Shown: positions 14,798 through 24,305, numbered from the stretch's first letter. The stretch is DNA of 64,000 nucleotides from Pseudalkalibacillus decolorationis (GCF_024609785.1 NZ_JANHJQ010000001.1:186001-250000); one strand, 5' to 3'. Program-made: numbers and translations. Notes: a model not told the origin generated them from the letters alone.

Positions 14798-15268
14798 TTA
14801 TTCCTCTCCGAAAACGTCTTTCCATTCTCCACGTTTCTCAAGCATTGTCGCGGCAATTTCCTTTGCTCCTTCAAGACTATGGTTTGCCGCCCAGCCGCAC
14901 TGTACTTCATTACATGCTGGAACTTCATCTGCTTTGAGGACATCATTTAACGTATTTTCAAGTACATCTAAAATCTCATCATAATCTGAATGGTTTAATA
15001 CCGATAAATAAAATCCGGTTTGACAGCCCATTGGTCCAATGTCAATGACACGTTCATGATGGTTACGGATGTTTTCGGCCATCAAGTGCTCTAGAGAATG
15101 AAGACCGGGCATCAACATATATTCCTTATTTGGTTGTTTAAAGCGAATATCATATTTAGAGATTTCATCACCATTGTCACCCTTAGTTACGCCGACAAGA
15201 CGTACATATGGTGCCCGTACTTTCGTATGATCGAGGTTAAAACTTTCTACATTCATTTTTTTAGCCAT
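14798..15268 (-). CDS. luxS: S-ribosylhomocysteine lyase LuxS
   Basis: LuxS splits S-ribosylhomocysteine into homocysteine and DPD, the precursor of autoinducer-2. The Fe/Zn ligands are His57 and His61 in HSLEH and Cys123 in NEVQCGW; the catalytic cysteine is Cys82 in [10 protein letters not shown]. At 156 residues it is full length. It overlaps mtnN by eight bases and is followed by mccA, so the three consecutive enzymes of SAH recycling and transsulfuration are coupled. In B. subtilis luxS is elsewhere in the genome, so its place here is a difference in gene order. Confidence 0.97.
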   Translation of the reverse strand: MAKKMNVESFNLDHTKVRAPYVRLVGVTKGDNGDEISKYDIRFKQPNKEYMLMPGLHSLEHLMAENIRNHHERVIDIGPMGCQTGFYLSVLNHSDYDEILDVLENTLNDVLKADEVPACNEVQCGWAANHSLEGAKEIAATMLEKRGEWKDVFGEE

Positions 15269-15965
15269 GCTTCTTCAGCTCCTTAATCATTTTTAGTATC
15301 AATTCTGCAGAGTTTTTGGCTGCAATTTTCAAAAATTGTTCAAATGACATTGGGGCATCTTTCCCCGCAATATCGGATAACGAACGAATGACGACAAAGG
15401 GAACCTTAAATTGATGACAAACCTGTCCTACTGCTGCTGCTTCCATTTCAGCAGCAAATAACGTTGGGAATTTCGTCCTAATAAATGCAACTCGCTCCGC
15501 GTTATTCATAAAAGAATCACCCGAAGCGATCATGCCTTTTACTACCTGCATTTCGGTGACATCCTTCGCACATTCCTCGGCTGTTCGAACGAGCATTTCG
15601 TCAGGTTGATAATGCGCCGGAAGTTGGGGGACTTGCCCATATTCATAACCAAACGCCGTCACATCGACATCATGATGACGAATTTCAGTTGAAATTACGA
15701 CATCTCCTACATTTAAATCGGGATGAAAACCACCTGCTGATCCAGTGTTTATGACATAGTCTGGCTGATAGACCTGATTTAAAAGGGTAGTTGCAATTGC
15801 CGCGTTCACTTTACCAATACCCGATTTCAGAAGGATGATTTCCTGCCCTTCGAATTCTCCTGTATAAAATGTGCTTCCTGCAATTGTCTTTTCCTTATAA
15901 TCACCTATTGAATTTAGGACAAGTTCAACTTCTTCATTCATTGCTCCAATAATAGCAATTTTCAT
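15261..15965 (-). CDS. mtnN: 5'-methylthioadenosine/S-adenosylhomocysteine nucleosidase MtnN
   Basis: This nucleosidase removes adenine from MTA and SAH, feeding S-ribosylhomocysteine to LuxS and methylthioribose to methionine salvage. The general-acid Glu12 is seen in GAMNEEVEL and the catalytic Asp near residue 198 in [21 protein letters not shown] and MEAAAVGQV are the substrate-site segments. At 234 residues it is typical. It follows yrrT by 13 bases and overlaps luxS, matching the yrrT-mtnN order of B. subtilis. Confidence 0.96.
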   Translation of the reverse strand: MKIAIIGAMNEEVELVLNSIGDYKEKTIAGSTFYTGEFEGQEIILLKSGIGKVNAAIATTLLNQVYQPDYVINTGSAGGFHPDLNVGDVVISTEIRHHDVDVTAFGYEYGQVPQLPAHYQPDEMLVRTAEECAKDVTEMQVVKGMIASGDSFMNNAERVAFIRTKFPTLFAAEMEAAAVGQVCHQFKVPFVVIRSLSDIAGKDAPMSFEQFLKIAAKNSAELILKMIKELKKHG

Positions 15966-15978
15966 TGTTCACGTTCCT

Positions 15979-16623
15979 TTACTTCTCTTTTTTGGTCGCT
16001 TTAATTAACCACACATACCTATTAAGTCGTTCATACGAAACTTCAAAGCCATGGGTATTAAAGCTTTCAGATAAGACACCGATTGTCGTGTAGTATTCTC
16101 TTTGTAAGTCTTCCAACAGATTACTGTAACCCTGCTTCTTCACTCTATCATGAATCTCTCGTTTACCTTGTTCATGTTCATAAACGGTGTCCGCAAATAC
16201 AATTTTACCATTGTTACCGAGTAGCTTTCCATAGTTACGGATTGCTTCATCCTTCTCTTTATCAGTTAAGTGGTGAAAGGCATACGTGCTGACAATTGTA
16301 TCTACTTGTATTTTGAGAGTTGGAAACGTTAAAAAGTCGCCATTTAAAAGGGATAGATCCGGAAAACGGCTTTGTGCTTTCTCCCTCATAGCTTGAGAAG
16401 GTTCAACACCTATAACATTTAAACCATTTTCAAGCAATCGTTCCGATAAATTACCTGTTCCTACACCAAACTCTAATACAGTACCCGATGATTCTTGGGC
16501 GACGCGATTTAGAATGTCCTGATATTGCTCAAAAACTTCGTGGTATTCGTTGTCTTTCCCGCTTACAGTTTCATCATAAGAGTCTGCCCATTCGTTAAAA
16601 AGGTCAATAAACTCTCTACCCAC
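15979..16623 (-). CDS. yrrT: Class I SAM-dependent methyltransferase YrrT
   Basis: A 214-residue methyltransferase with motif I (LEFGVGTGNLSERL, about residues 46-60) and the later YAFHHL segment of Rossmann-type SAM enzymes. It heads the operon with mtnN, luxS, mccA, mccB and yrhC. B. subtilis YrrT is of unknown substrate but always accompanies these genes, so it may make SAH for the pathway. The start is a GTG at 16621-16623 behind AAAGGATG. A TATAAT promoter element and a possible CymR site lie just upstream. Confidence 0.9.
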   Translation of the reverse strand: MGREFIDLFNEWADSYDETVSGKDNEYHEVFEQYQDILNRVAQESSGTVLEFGVGTGNLSERLLENGLNVIGVEPSQAMREKAQSRFPDLSLLNGDFLTFPTLKIQVDTIVSTYAFHHLTDKEKDEAIRNYGKLLGNNGKIVFADTVYEHEQGKREIHDRVKKQGYSNLLEDLQREYYTTIGVLSESFNTHGFEVSYERLNRYVWLIKATKKEK

Positions 16624-16650
16624 TTAAGCCACATCCTTTTAATCTATATT

Positions 16651-16675
16651 ATTCCTATCATTATACTATGAATTA
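16651..16675 (-). promoter_or_regulatory. Promoter region and possible CymR site of the yrrT operon
   Basis: On the minus strand TATAAT lies at 16660-16665, with no clear -35 box. It is embedded in TAATTC...ATAGGAAT, which resembles the half-sites of CymR operators as I remember them. CymR represses this operon in B. subtilis. The match is partial. Confidence 0.35.
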
Positions 16676-16741
16676 AATTGAATACGGCTACTACGTTATC
16701 ATATCTCTGTTAAAAAGACAACAAATTCCGCTCTATATAAA

Positions 16742-16783
16742 GAAACAGGGATGCTCCCCGCATTTTGGAAGTCATCCCTGTTT
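16742..16783. terminator. Terminator of yrrS
   Basis: A perfect 11-base stem (AAACAGGGATG facing CATCCCTGTTT, about 19-base loop) lies 12 bases beyond the yrrS stop. It is symmetrical and could also act in the other direction. Confidence 0.75.
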
Positions 16784-16795
16784 ACTATCATCTAT

Positions 16796-17467
16796 TTAGT
16801 TGCCTGCAGCTCCAGGTACACGTTCTACAGATATTGGTTTCCATCCTTCTCCATCAACCCATTGGAGCATAACAACAAATGGATTAGCTTTGTCTTCTGG
16901 TCTGCTGACAATCCCTTTTGATTTTTGAGGGGATCCACCGTTTTCAATTCTCCAGTAGGTAATTTGATCCGCTGGAATCCCTGTTGCGTATTGAAGCGCC
17001 TCTTTCTTTTCTTTCCAGTCTACTGAACCAGTATCATAGCTTGAGACGTGTTCTCCTTCTTGAACCGTTCCCACTGGTTCCAATGAAGCATCAGGGCCAC
17101 CTTCTTCAGCCGATTTATACGTACCTTCTTGCCCATCTTCCTTAGACTTATCCGAATCGTCCTCAGCCTTATCTTCCTCATCTTTCACACTTTCTTTATT
17201 CGTATCATCTGAAGGTTCTTTCGTTTCACTGTCAGATGAGTTATTTTTACTGTCGTTTGCATCTGATTGTTGTTCTTCCTCTGATGTTGTTGTATTTTCA
17301 TTTGATGGGTCTGTGTTCGAAGCTTTCTCGTCTTCACTAAATAACAAGGAAGCCCCAATTGCTAAGATTGCAATAAACACAACCCCAATCAACAGATTTA
17401 ATATCAAGTTTTGCTTTTTCTTTTGGGTCCGTTCATGTCTTGTTTGAAAAGAAAAATCTTTCTTCAT
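16796..17467 (-). CDS. yrrS: YrrS family protein (DUF1510), membrane-anchored
   Basis: A 223-residue protein with a short basic cytoplasmic start, one membrane helix (about 23-43), a long acidic low-complexity linker rich in Ser, Asp, Glu and Lys (about 45-125), and a compact C-terminal DUF1510 domain (about 130-223, with EGWKPISVERVPG). The C-terminal part would be outside the membrane. In B. subtilis yrrS is next to pbpI and is made during sporulation; YrrS is thought to act with the penicillin-binding protein. Here only the 234-base KTSC-like gene lies between the two. The molecular function is unknown. Confidence 0.88.
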   Translation of the reverse strand: MKKDFSFQTRHERTQKKKQNLILNLLIGVVFIAILAIGASLLFSEDEKASNTDPSNENTTTSEEEQQSDANDSKNNSSDSETKEPSDDTNKESVKDEEDKAEDDSDKSKEDGQEGTYKSAEEGGPDASLEPVGTVQEGEHVSSYDTGSVDWKEKKEALQYATGIPADQITYWRIENGGSPQKSKGIVSRPEDKANPFVVMLQWVDGEGWKPISVERVPGAAGN

Positions 17468-17683
17468 CGTTCCCCCTCCATTTCTACATTTATTCTACCA
17501 CTCTACAAGGATTCGATGAAGACTAAAAATTTCCTACCATCGCTTTTCATGCTGTTATCATTTTCACTATTTAGAGGATTTTTAATATTGTAATTATTTT
17601 TTTGTAATATTAGCACTAGTTTTGTCGTTAAAGAGGTATTTTACATTCACATGATAAATATAACAGTAAGGAGGGGTGAAATT

Positions 17684-17920
17684 ATGCGCTTTACGACATT
17701 TCATTCAGATGAATGGAATTTGAAAACGTTTCATACGATTGGGTATCAGAAAGATTCTCAAACATTGCAAGTGTGTCTCCATGATGGTACTTCTCTAGAG
17801 CTGCAGGAGGTTACCGAACAGAATTTGTTTGAATTCATCCTTGCGCCTTATAAAGAACGTTATTTGCAAGAACAACTGCTTCCAAATCATAAAGTGAATG
17901 TCGTGCAAAAAAACCCATGA
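17684..17920 (+). CDS. KTSC-like small protein
   Basis: A 78-residue protein starting MRFTTFHSDEWNLKTFHTIG. The segment from about residue 18, with HTIGYQKDSQTLQV, DGTSLEL and a helical FEFILAP..., resembles the KTSC domain, a small fold of unknown function found in bacteria and phages. AAGGAGGGG lies seven bases from the chosen ATG; an in-frame ATG 33 bases upstream has no site. It is convergent with pbpI (two bases between the stops) and divergent from yrrS. Its orientation and position between yrrS and pbpI are unlike B. subtilis as I recall it. The domain call is moderate. Confidence 0.6.
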   Translation: MRFTTFHSDEWNLKTFHTIGYQKDSQTLQVCLHDGTSLELQEVTEQNLFEFILAPYKERYLQEQLLPNHKVNVVQKNP

Positions 17921-17922
17921 AA

Positions 17923-19686
17923 CTACTGATCATTTGAAGATTGTTTATCATACTCATAGAGCTCATTTACGATTTCTGCAAATGCACGATTCGTTTTTGA
18001 CTGCTGACTTTTCGAATTTAAATCAACGACAACAAGTGCATATTTAGGGTGATCTGCCGGAAAATAACCCGCGAACCATTTATTATTAACGGTAGTTTCG
18101 CCCTTTTCTGCTGTCCCAGATTTCCCCGCAACCTCTACAGGAAGTTTTGAAAATGCTTGATGGCCAGTGCCTTTTGGCTCCTTGACCACACCTTCCAACA
18201 GCGATTGTAACCTTTGTATCGTGTAAGGAGATAGTGTTGAACCATCGATATTCTGCTCCTCAAATTCTACTAGTGTCGCTCCATTTTTGTATTGAACAGA
18301 AAGAGCAGCACGGACTTGTTTCTTCTCACCACCCCTTGCTATTGTTGCCATCATATTAGCGATGGATAGCGGGGATAATCGTACATTCAATTGTCCGATT
18401 GCCGTTTGTGCAACGGCTTTCGTAACCTGTTTATCCCCATTTCCTTTCCACATGATATTCTTCTTTTCACCCGGAAAGTGTTGAAATTGATCGTAATGAA
18501 ACACTGAACCGGTCCAACCTGAGATCTGAGTTATGCCGAGCTTTCCACCAACATCCTCAAGCGCATCTTGATCTTCTTTTATTAATTCATTTAATAGCGT
18601 AGCAAATGTAACATTACAGCTCTGGTAAAAGCTTTCTTCAAATGATAATAGCCCTAACTTCCGAGAAGCTTCACCATCTTTATAAACATTTTGATTGCAA
18701 TTAAACTGGCGATCAGCTAGTTGGAAGTTCTGTTCAATAGCTGCGGCTGCAGTTAAAATTTTAAAAACAGACCCTGGAGTTTGAGGGGCTAGCATTTGAT
18801 TTCCAGTTCCCTTTTTTAGCGGGTCAGATTCCGGAAATAAAGGGCGGCTAACCATTGCAAGTACATCACTTGTTTCAACATCTAGTAAAACAGCGCCCCC
18901 ATCTTTAATTCCGGACTTATTTATTGCCCGTTCGAGTATTCGTTGTTTATTCTGATCCAACGTTGTTGTTAAAGCGATCGGATAGAAGGGGTTGGATGGA
19001 GCCGTATACTTCACATCGAGTCCAAACAAGGGCCGCCCAGACTGCTGAACATGATAGATGAGCTCCGATCCCCCTTCTGATACTAAAAAAGGATCAAATG
19101 CTTTTTGAATACCTAGAACACCAATTTTTGTTTGGTTGCTAAGTAAACCTTTGCCAATCCGTTCAGGATAACGTTCCAATACCATTTCGGGGTTTTCCCG
19201 GACCGCTCCGATAAAATGGGCGGCAAAATCAGATGGTTGATTCTGAGTAACCAATTGCCCATATGCACCCGGAATACCCATATCATTGATTTCATCAACC
19301 TTTTCTGGTGTAATATTGGCTGAATCGACAACGAGAGGTTTTGAGCGATTTTTCAGCTTCGATTTTATTTCCTCGCTTGAGATACCTAGAACTTGACTAA
19401 GTTTATGTAAATTCTGATTATCGTTATATAAGAAGGGAAATAGAATGACTGACGGCTGATGAAGTTCATGTAATAATTCTCCATACCGATCGAAAAGCTT
19501 ACCTCTCCCATCATCAATTGCGATTGAATGTACCCTTTGCTCAACACTTTCTTCAATTAAGTTTACCTCATGGCTTGAAAAGGAAAGTGTATCGAATAAT
19601 TGAATCTGTGCAAGTCGTCCCACTAAGATTCCTAAGCCAATCACAGTCATTATTAAGATGTGGTAGATTCGTTTCGGATTTTGCAT
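17923..19686 (-). CDS. pbpI: Penicillin-binding protein PbpI (YrrR), class B transpeptidase
   Basis: This class B (monofunctional) transpeptidase cross-links peptidoglycan at the outer face of the membrane; in B. subtilis PbpI is produced during sporulation. One N-terminal membrane helix (about 7-28) is followed by a PBP dimer domain and the transpeptidase domain. The active-site serine is in SVFK at residues 306-309, then SCN at 356-358 and KSG at 522-524. I chose the ATG at 19684-19686 behind AGAGGTGG; a start at 19707 has no site. The 587 residues fit. All three catalytic motifs are intact. Confidence 0.9.
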   Translation of the reverse strand: MQNPKRIYHILIMTVIGLGILVGRLAQIQLFDTLSFSSHEVNLIEESVEQRVHSIAIDDGRGKLFDRYGELLHELHQPSVILFPFLYNDNQNLHKLSQVLGISSEEIKSKLKNRSKPLVVDSANITPEKVDEINDMGIPGAYGQLVTQNQPSDFAAHFIGAVRENPEMVLERYPERIGKGLLSNQTKIGVLGIQKAFDPFLVSEGGSELIYHVQQSGRPLFGLDVKYTAPSNPFYPIALTTTLDQNKQRILERAINKSGIKDGGAVLLDVETSDVLAMVSRPLFPESDPLKKGTGNQMLAPQTPGSVFKILTAAAAIEQNFQLADRQFNCNQNVYKDGEASRKLGLLSFEESFYQSCNVTFATLLNELIKEDQDALEDVGGKLGITQISGWTGSVFHYDQFQHFPGEKKNIMWKGNGDKQVTKAVAQTAIGQLNVRLSPLSIANMMATIARGGEKKQVRAALSVQYKNGATLVEFEEQNIDGSTLSPYTIQRLQSLLEGVVKEPKGTGHQAFSKLPVEVAGKSGTAEKGETTVNNKWFAGYFPADHPKYALVVVDLNSKSQQSKTNRAFAEIVNELYEYDKQSSNDQ

Positions 19687-19744
19687 GCATTCCACCTCTT
19701 CTATCATTTTGACCGAAACGAATCTTTTTAAAACCGGTGCAATT

Positions 19745-19842
19745 AAAGAAAACTTGGTAAAGCCAAGCCTTTAGCGCCGGCTGAGCCTTAGTTGCGCTTA
19801 TACTATAGAAAGTATTTTTATACTTTCTTAACGTGAGAAAAA
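19745..19842 (+). repeat. Interspersed modular repeat, copy 1 (modules A+B)
   Basis: Module A (a CTTGG/CCAAG hairpin, then GCGCCGGCTGAGCCTTAG) is followed by module B (TATAGAAAGTATTTTTATAC then TTTCTTAACGTG). The same pair occurs at 45987-46075 with only a few differences and at 62867-62963. It lies in the gap between pbpI and greA and encodes no protein. Confidence 0.85.
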
Positions 19843-19910
19843 AGCTGACCTTAAAAGTCTTCAACCACTTTGGATTGATCCCCTTTGATCAGCTTATCAA
19901 TAATTATAGA

Positions 19911-20387
19911 TTATTGAACCTCTACGATTCGAACATTCATTTCGCCACCCGGTGTTTGGACCGAAACCTCATCACCGATTGTACGCCCAAGTAAACTTCT
20001 CGCCATCGGAGAATCGTTCGAAATTTTACCTTCAAATGGGTCTGCTTCTGCACTTCCCACAATTTGATATGTTTCTTCCTCGCCATCAGGTAATTCAACA
20101 AACTTAACAGATTTACCGATGGAAACAATGTTTGGATCTTGATTTTGTTCTTCGATAATCTCCGCATTCCGTACCATTTTTTCAAGTTGTTGTATACGTG
20201 CTTCTACGAAGGCTTGTTCATCCTTTGCTGCATCATATTCGGAATTCTCGGAGAGATCCCCAAAGCCCCGCGCTACTTTAATACGCTCAACAACTTCTTT
20301 TCGTTTTTCTGTTTTTAAGTATTCAAGTTCACTCTCTAATTTTTTCTTACCTTCTAAAGTCATATAGTGTTTTTTTTCTTCTGCCAT
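19911..20387 (-). CDS. greA: Transcription elongation factor GreA
   Basis: GreA binds in the RNA polymerase secondary channel and stimulates cleavage of backtracked RNA. The 158-residue protein has the N-terminal coiled coil with the conserved [20 protein letters not shown] tip near residues 39-58, whose acidic tip residues act in cleavage, and the C-terminal FKBP-like domain with [27 protein letters not shown] lies before the ATG. It lies between pbpI and udk as in B. subtilis. The promoter region upstream is short (79 bases to udk), so it may be read from the udk operon. Confidence 0.97.
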   Translation of the reverse strand: MAEEKKHYMTLEGKKKLESELEYLKTEKRKEVVERIKVARGFGDLSENSEYDAAKDEQAFVEARIQQLEKMVRNAEIIEEQNQDPNIVSIGKSVKFVELPDGEEETYQIVGSAEADPFEGKISNDSPMARSLLGRTIGDEVSVQTPGGEMNVRIVEVQ

Positions 20388-20466
20388 CGCTACTCACTCC
20401 TCCAAAAACCTTCTCGTTTCCGACTAGTATATGCTTCATAGATAAAGACGTATTAATAAAACATTG

Positions 20467-21108
20467 TTAGAATTTTAAGATCTCTTTAGATTCGAGGATT
20501 GTCCGAATCTTTGTTACCATAAGGTCGATTGCTACGTGATTCTGTCCGCCTTCTGGAATAATAATATCCGCATATCTTTTCGTCGGTTCAATAAATTGAT
20601 TGTGCATCGGACGAACGACAGAGGTGTATTGATCGATAACAGAATCGATTGAACGTCCTCTTTCATTTATATCACGTAACATTCTCCGGATAATACGTAA
20701 ATCTGCATCAGTATCTACAAATAACTTAATATCCATGAGATCACGTAGTCGTTCGTCTTCAAGGATTAGAATACCTTCTAATATGATAACATCTTTTGGG
20801 TCAATTGGAATTATTTTATCACTTCTTGTATGCGCTGTATAGTTATATACAGGCTTTTCAATTGATTCGTTATTTCGTAGTCCTTCAATATGCCGAATTA
20901 ATAAATCGTTATCAAAAGCAAGCGGGTGATCATAATTCGTGTTTAATCGTTCTTCCATCGATTTCTCAGATTGATCTTTATAATAAGCATCCTGCTCTAT
21001 AATAAGGATGGACTGATCTCGGAACTGACGAAAAACCTCTTTAGCGACTGTCGTTTTCCCTGAACCAGAACCTCCCGCAACACCGATTACAACTGGTTTT
21101 TTTGCCAT
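20467..21108 (-). CDS. udk: Uridine kinase Udk
   Basis: Udk phosphorylates uridine and cytidine using GTP or ATP in pyrimidine salvage. The P-loop [12 protein letters not shown] lies at about residues 9-20, and the nucleoside-site segments around [10 protein letters not shown] and YDHPLAFD follow. I chose the ATG at 21106-21108, behind AAAGGGGAAG; a longer in-frame reading overlaps yrrM and is not needed. The length of 213 is standard. It lies 37 bases after yrrM in a unit with mltG and yrrM. Confidence 0.95.
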   Translation of the reverse strand: MAKKPVVIGVAGGSGSGKTTVAKEVFRQFRDQSILIIEQDAYYKDQSEKSMEERLNTNYDHPLAFDNDLLIRHIEGLRNNESIEKPVYNYTAHTRSDKIIPIDPKDVIILEGILILEDERLRDLMDIKLFVDTDADLRIIRRMLRDINERGRSIDSVIDQYTSVVRPMHNQFIEPTKRYADIIIPEGGQNHVAIDLMVTKIRTILESKEILKF

Positions 21109-21145
21109 GCGGACTTCCCCTTTATCCTTTCTTCTACGTTCTACC

Positions 21146-21793
21146 TCAGACTTTTTTGATGCTGATTGCCATTCCATCCCCAACTGGGAGAATGGTTGAC
21201 TGAAAGTCGGTTTGATTCATTAGAAACTCATTATAGTTTCGGATTTTATGTGTAAGTTTCCGAAAGCGTCTTGAATCGATCTCTTCATCACGTTTAGAAA
21301 CAAATCCTCGAAATAAGACATTATCACTAATAATAACGCCACCTGGCACTAGCATCTTCTCAAACGCTTCAAAGAATCGTTCATATTGACCTTTCGCAGC
21401 ATCAATAAAAATAAAATCGTATGGACCTTCTTTCTCAATTGATTCCACTCTTTCCAATGCATCGCCTTCTAAGACGGAAATCTTACCATTTAAACCGACC
21501 TTACTTATATTTTGGATGGCTTGCGTATATCGTTCGCTATCTCGTTCGACGGAAACGAGATGACTCTCATTTAAAGCTTGTGAAATACGGATAGCTGAAT
21601 AACCAATTGCAGTACCAATCTCAAGTATTCTTTTAGGTTGATGAATTCTTACTATTTGTAATAGAGCTTCCATTCCAATCAAATCCATAATCGGAACATT
21701 ATTTTGTTCAGCTTCATTTTCCATTTGTTCAACTTCAGGTGAACGTTTAGAAATTAAGCCTTCTAAGTATTGTTTAAGTTCTTCTGTTATCAA
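21146..21793 (-). CDS. trmR: SAM-dependent O-methyltransferase / tRNA 5-hydroxyuridine methyltransferase TrmR (YrrM)
   Basis: A 215-residue methyltransferase of the catechol-O-methyltransferase-like group. Motif I is [12 protein letters not shown] (about 56-67), the metal-site region is [11 protein letters not shown] with Asp near 131, and SDNVLFRG lies later. B. subtilis YrrM (TrmR) methylates 5-hydroxyuridine at the wobble position of tRNA to 5-methoxyuridine. Position between mltG and udk supports orthology. Acting on tRNA is inferred from that orthology. Confidence 0.88.
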   Translation of the reverse strand: MITEELKQYLEGLISKRSPEVEQMENEAEQNNVPIMDLIGMEALLQIVRIHQPKRILEIGTAIGYSAIRISQALNESHLVSVERDSERYTQAIQNISKVGLNGKISVLEGDALERVESIEKEGPYDFIFIDAAKGQYERFFEAFEKMLVPGGVIISDNVLFRGFVSKRDEEIDSRRFRKLTHKIRNYNEFLMNQTDFQSTILPVGDGMAISIKKV

Positions 21794-21829
21794 CGGAAGC
21801 CCTCCTTAACCCGATATATTTTAACATAA

Positions 21830-21861
21830 TAAAAGAGGGAATGCGAATTATCATTCCCTCT
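21830..21861 (-). terminator. Terminator of mltG
   Basis: A perfect ten-base stem (AGAGGGAATG facing CATTCCCTCT) is followed by TTTTATT on the minus strand. It overlaps the space between mltG and yrrM, so yrrM and udk need readthrough or their own promoter. Confidence 0.75.
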
Positions 21862-21866
21862 AAAGG

Positions 21867-23006
21867 CTAGTCGTTATTCTTTTTCGCTAGCTCACGCCAT
21901 TCATGGATGTATTTTTCCTTGTACTTATTATGTTCTTGTAAGTTTTTCGCATAAAGCACCTCACCATTTGGACGTGCAAAGAAATAATAGTACGGATTTC
22001 CTTCTGGATTTACAGCAGCGTTAATGGCTGATTTTCCAGGTGTCGCAATAGGACCAATCGGGAGGCCTGGAGTTGTATACGTATTGTAAGGTGATTCATT
22101 TTCAGTATCATTGTAGGTTACAATAATTTTCGATTCCTGTTGTGCATAGGTTACCGTTACATCTGACTGTAATGGCATTCCCTTTCCTAAACGGTTATAG
22201 AAGACACCCGACACAAGGAAACGATCTTCCTTCTTTTTAGCTTCTTCTTCAATAATGGAAGCAAGGGTTAATATTTCATGTGTCGAATACCCGCTTTCTT
22301 GAATTTCTCCCTTATAATTAGCAACAACAGTGTTCATTTTTTTAACCATCGTTTCGATAATCGATTCAAGGGATTGGTCTTTTTTATAAAAGTCATACGT
22401 CGCAGGGAACAAATAACCTTCTAGAGGCCACATGATCTTTTTATCCAATATCTTTTCTGAAAGAACCGGATACTTCGAGATTAATGCTTTGATAAACTTT
22501 TCATCCTTCATTTTCTTAAGGATTTCATCTTCTGTATAATCGGTTTGGTCAGCAATCTTTTTTGAAACTTGCGGGATACGAAGGCCTTCAGGAATCCGCA
22601 CAGTGATTTCTGCGTCTTTAAAAACCTTTCCATCCTTTAAAGCAGTAACTATATCTGTCATCTCCATAGACTTGTTTAAAGAATAATTACCAGCCTGGAA
22701 GTCATTTTCATTTTTATATTTTACATAATACTTAAAGACAAGTGCGCTATTGATAACTCCGTTGTCTTCAAGTCGTTTTGCAATTTCACCTGTGGATGTT
22801 CCAATCGGTATTTTAACTTCAATACTTTTTTCATTACCGGGGTCAACCGGTTCTAATGCACCTTGTACATATACATAACCACCGATTCCAACACCAAGGA
22901 TTGCCAGTACTAAAACGCCAAATACGATAAAAACAATTTTTCGTACAATATTGGCTTCCTGATGACGGCGTTGTATCGTTTCTTGATCTAGATTTGGTTG
23001 AAGCAC
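21867..23006 (-). CDS. mltG: Endolytic murein transglycosylase MltG (YrrL)
   Basis: MltG cuts nascent glycan strands and sets their length at the membrane. The 379-residue protein has a short cytoplasmic start, one membrane helix (about 23-46), and a YceG-like domain with the conserved ASIIEEEAKKKED segment, which carries the likely catalytic glutamate, then LQSDVTVTYA and TPGLPIGPIATPG. Position next to yrrM is as in B. subtilis. About 230 bases upstream separate it from yrzB and hold that gene's terminator. Confidence 0.93.
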   Translation of the reverse strand: MLQPNLDQETIQRRHQEANIVRKIVFIVFGVLVLAILGVGIGGYVYVQGALEPVDPGNEKSIEVKIPIGTSTGEIAKRLEDNGVINSALVFKYYVKYKNENDFQAGNYSLNKSMEMTDIVTALKDGKVFKDAEITVRIPEGLRIPQVSKKIADQTDYTEDEILKKMKDEKFIKALISKYPVLSEKILDKKIMWPLEGYLFPATYDFYKKDQSLESIIETMVKKMNTVVANYKGEIQESGYSTHEILTLASIIEEEAKKKEDRFLVSGVFYNRLGKGMPLQSDVTVTYAQQESKIIVTYNDTENESPYNTYTTPGLPIGPIATPGKSAINAAVNPEGNPYYYFFARPNGEVLYAKNLQEHNKYKEKYIHEWRELAKKNND

Positions 23007-23217
23007 TAATGATCCCCCTTCCTCTCATCTGTTCTATTATAACGATAACGCCTTAAATTTTCAGCTAAAATTCAACATTTTTTGTATTTTAGTCGAATCT
23101 ACAGTACGGTATGTGAAATTTTTCGATTAAAGTCTGCTAGTGATTTAAGGGACCGTTTAATCGAACTTTTTTACGAAACTACAGCGACCTTTCTGTTTAC
23201 ATGATTAAAACATTAAA

Positions 23218-23247
23218 AGAGGATGGCTCAAAAGGAGCCACCCTCTA
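23218..23247 (-). terminator. Terminator of the yrzL-ruvX-yrzB unit
   Basis: AGAGGATGGCTC and GGAGCCACCCTCT form a stem with a small bulge, followed by TTTTAATG on the minus strand. It lies 17 bases beyond the yrzB stop. Confidence 0.75.
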
Positions 23248-23263
23248 CCACTTTTTAGTTGTT

Positions 23264-23560
23264 TTACATTTCTTCTGATGCTTGGAAAGTGTTGATCATT
23301 TCTTCGATCATATCCCATTCTTGATCAGTTTCAATTGGGAACAATTCGATGTCATCCTCTTTTTCACTTTTGTCTTCATATCGGAAGGCAAAAACTTCTA
23401 CTTCCTCATCATCTTCTGTTTCTCCGTCGTCTCCAACTGGAATTAGAACCATATAGGAATGTTCTGTTTCATCGACATCAAATGTGAATAAAACTTCAAA
23501 CAGATGTTCTTCACCATTCTCATCTGGAATGATGATACGCTCTTTTTCTTCTTCTGGCAT
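23264..23560 (-). CDS. yrzB: DUF1292 family protein YrzB
   Basis: A 98-residue, strongly acidic protein made of short beta strands (for example HLFEVLFTFDVDETEHSYMV and EEVEVFAFRYEDK), matching DUF1292. It is always beside ruvX and yrzL in Firmicutes but its role is unknown. It starts four bases after ruvX, so it is coupled to it. No catalytic residues can be identified. Confidence 0.9.
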   Translation of the reverse strand: MPEEEKERIIIPDENGEEHLFEVLFTFDVDETEHSYMVLIPVGDDGETEDDEEVEVFAFRYEDKSEKEDDIELFPIETDQEWDMIEEMINTFQASEEM

Positions 23561-23563
23561 ATG

Positions 23564-24001
23564 TTACACCTTCTTTCCGTCATTTTGTGCTGCCGGACTA
23601 TCGAGGAAGCCTTGTAAAATGAGGACAGCAGCCATTTTATCAATGACCCCTTTACGCTTTTTCCGGCTAACATCAGCATCAATAAGCATTCTTTGCGCTG
23701 CAGCTGTCGTTAACCGTTCATCCCACAAAACCGTAGGTACGTTTAATGTTTCCTCGATTTCCTTGGCAAATTCTTGACACATTTCTCCACTAGGGCCAAT
23801 CGTACCGTTCATATTTTTCGGGAAACCTACACAGACTTTTGTAACCTCATACTTGCTAACCAGATCACTGAGATAAGAAAGATCCTCATTAAGCTGTTTT
23901 TTTCTTTTATAGGTTTCTAGTCCTTGGGCCGTCCAGCCTAATGCATCACTTACAGCAATTCCAATCGTTTTTGTCCCAACATCAAGTCCTAATATTCGCA
24001 T
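23564..24001 (-). CDS. ruvX: RuvX/YqgF family nuclease (YrrK)
   Basis: A 145-residue RNase H-fold protein of the RuvX/YqgF family. It has been proposed as a Holliday junction resolvase and, in other bacteria, as a nuclease maturing the 5' end of pre-16S rRNA. Acidic residues are in [13 protein letters not shown] (near 5), a mid-chain Glu region and [10 protein letters not shown] (near 94). It follows yrzL by ten bases. Which of the two roles applies here cannot be decided from sequence. Confidence 0.92.
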   Translation of the reverse strand: MRILGLDVGTKTIGIAVSDALGWTAQGLETYKRKKQLNEDLSYLSDLVSKYEVTKVCVGFPKNMNGTIGPSGEMCQEFAKEIEETLNVPTVLWDERLTTAAAQRMLIDADVSRKKRKGVIDKMAAVLILQGFLDSPAAQNDGKKV

Positions 24002-24011
24002 AAACCCGAGA

Positions 24012-24284
24012 TTACCGTTCTCTTTCTTGATGTTGATTCAAATATGATTTAACGAGTTCTTCAATTAACTCATCCCGCTCGAGTTTGCGAATCATGCTTC
24101 TTGCATCGTTATGACGAGGGATGTAGGCAGGATCCCCTGAAAGTAGATACCCAACAATCTGGTTAATTGGATTGTATCCTTTTTCCTGCAACGCGTCATA
24201 AACCGTCAGCAACACATGTTTGACATTGGCATCCATCGAGTCATCATGAAAATTAAATTTTACTGTTTTGTCCATTGAGCTCAT
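24012..24284 (-). CDS. yrzL: IreB family regulatory phosphoprotein YrzL (DUF965)
   Basis: A 90-residue alpha-helical protein that fits the IreB/DUF965 family, with [10 protein letters not shown] near the start and the later [20 protein letters not shown]. In Enterococcus IreB is phosphorylated by the PASTA kinase IreK and affects cephalosporin resistance; the kinase-target Thr near the N-terminus (about residue 7) can be seen. It is first of the yrzL-ruvX-yrzB group downstream of alaS. A degraded repeat copy lies just upstream. Confidence 0.92.
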   Translation of the reverse strand: MSSMDKTVKFNFHDDSMDANVKHVLLTVYDALQEKGYNPINQIVGYLLSGDPAYIPRHNDARSMIRKLERDELIEELVKSYLNQHQERER

Positions 24285-24305
24285 CTTGACACCTCTCTTT
24301 AGCGT

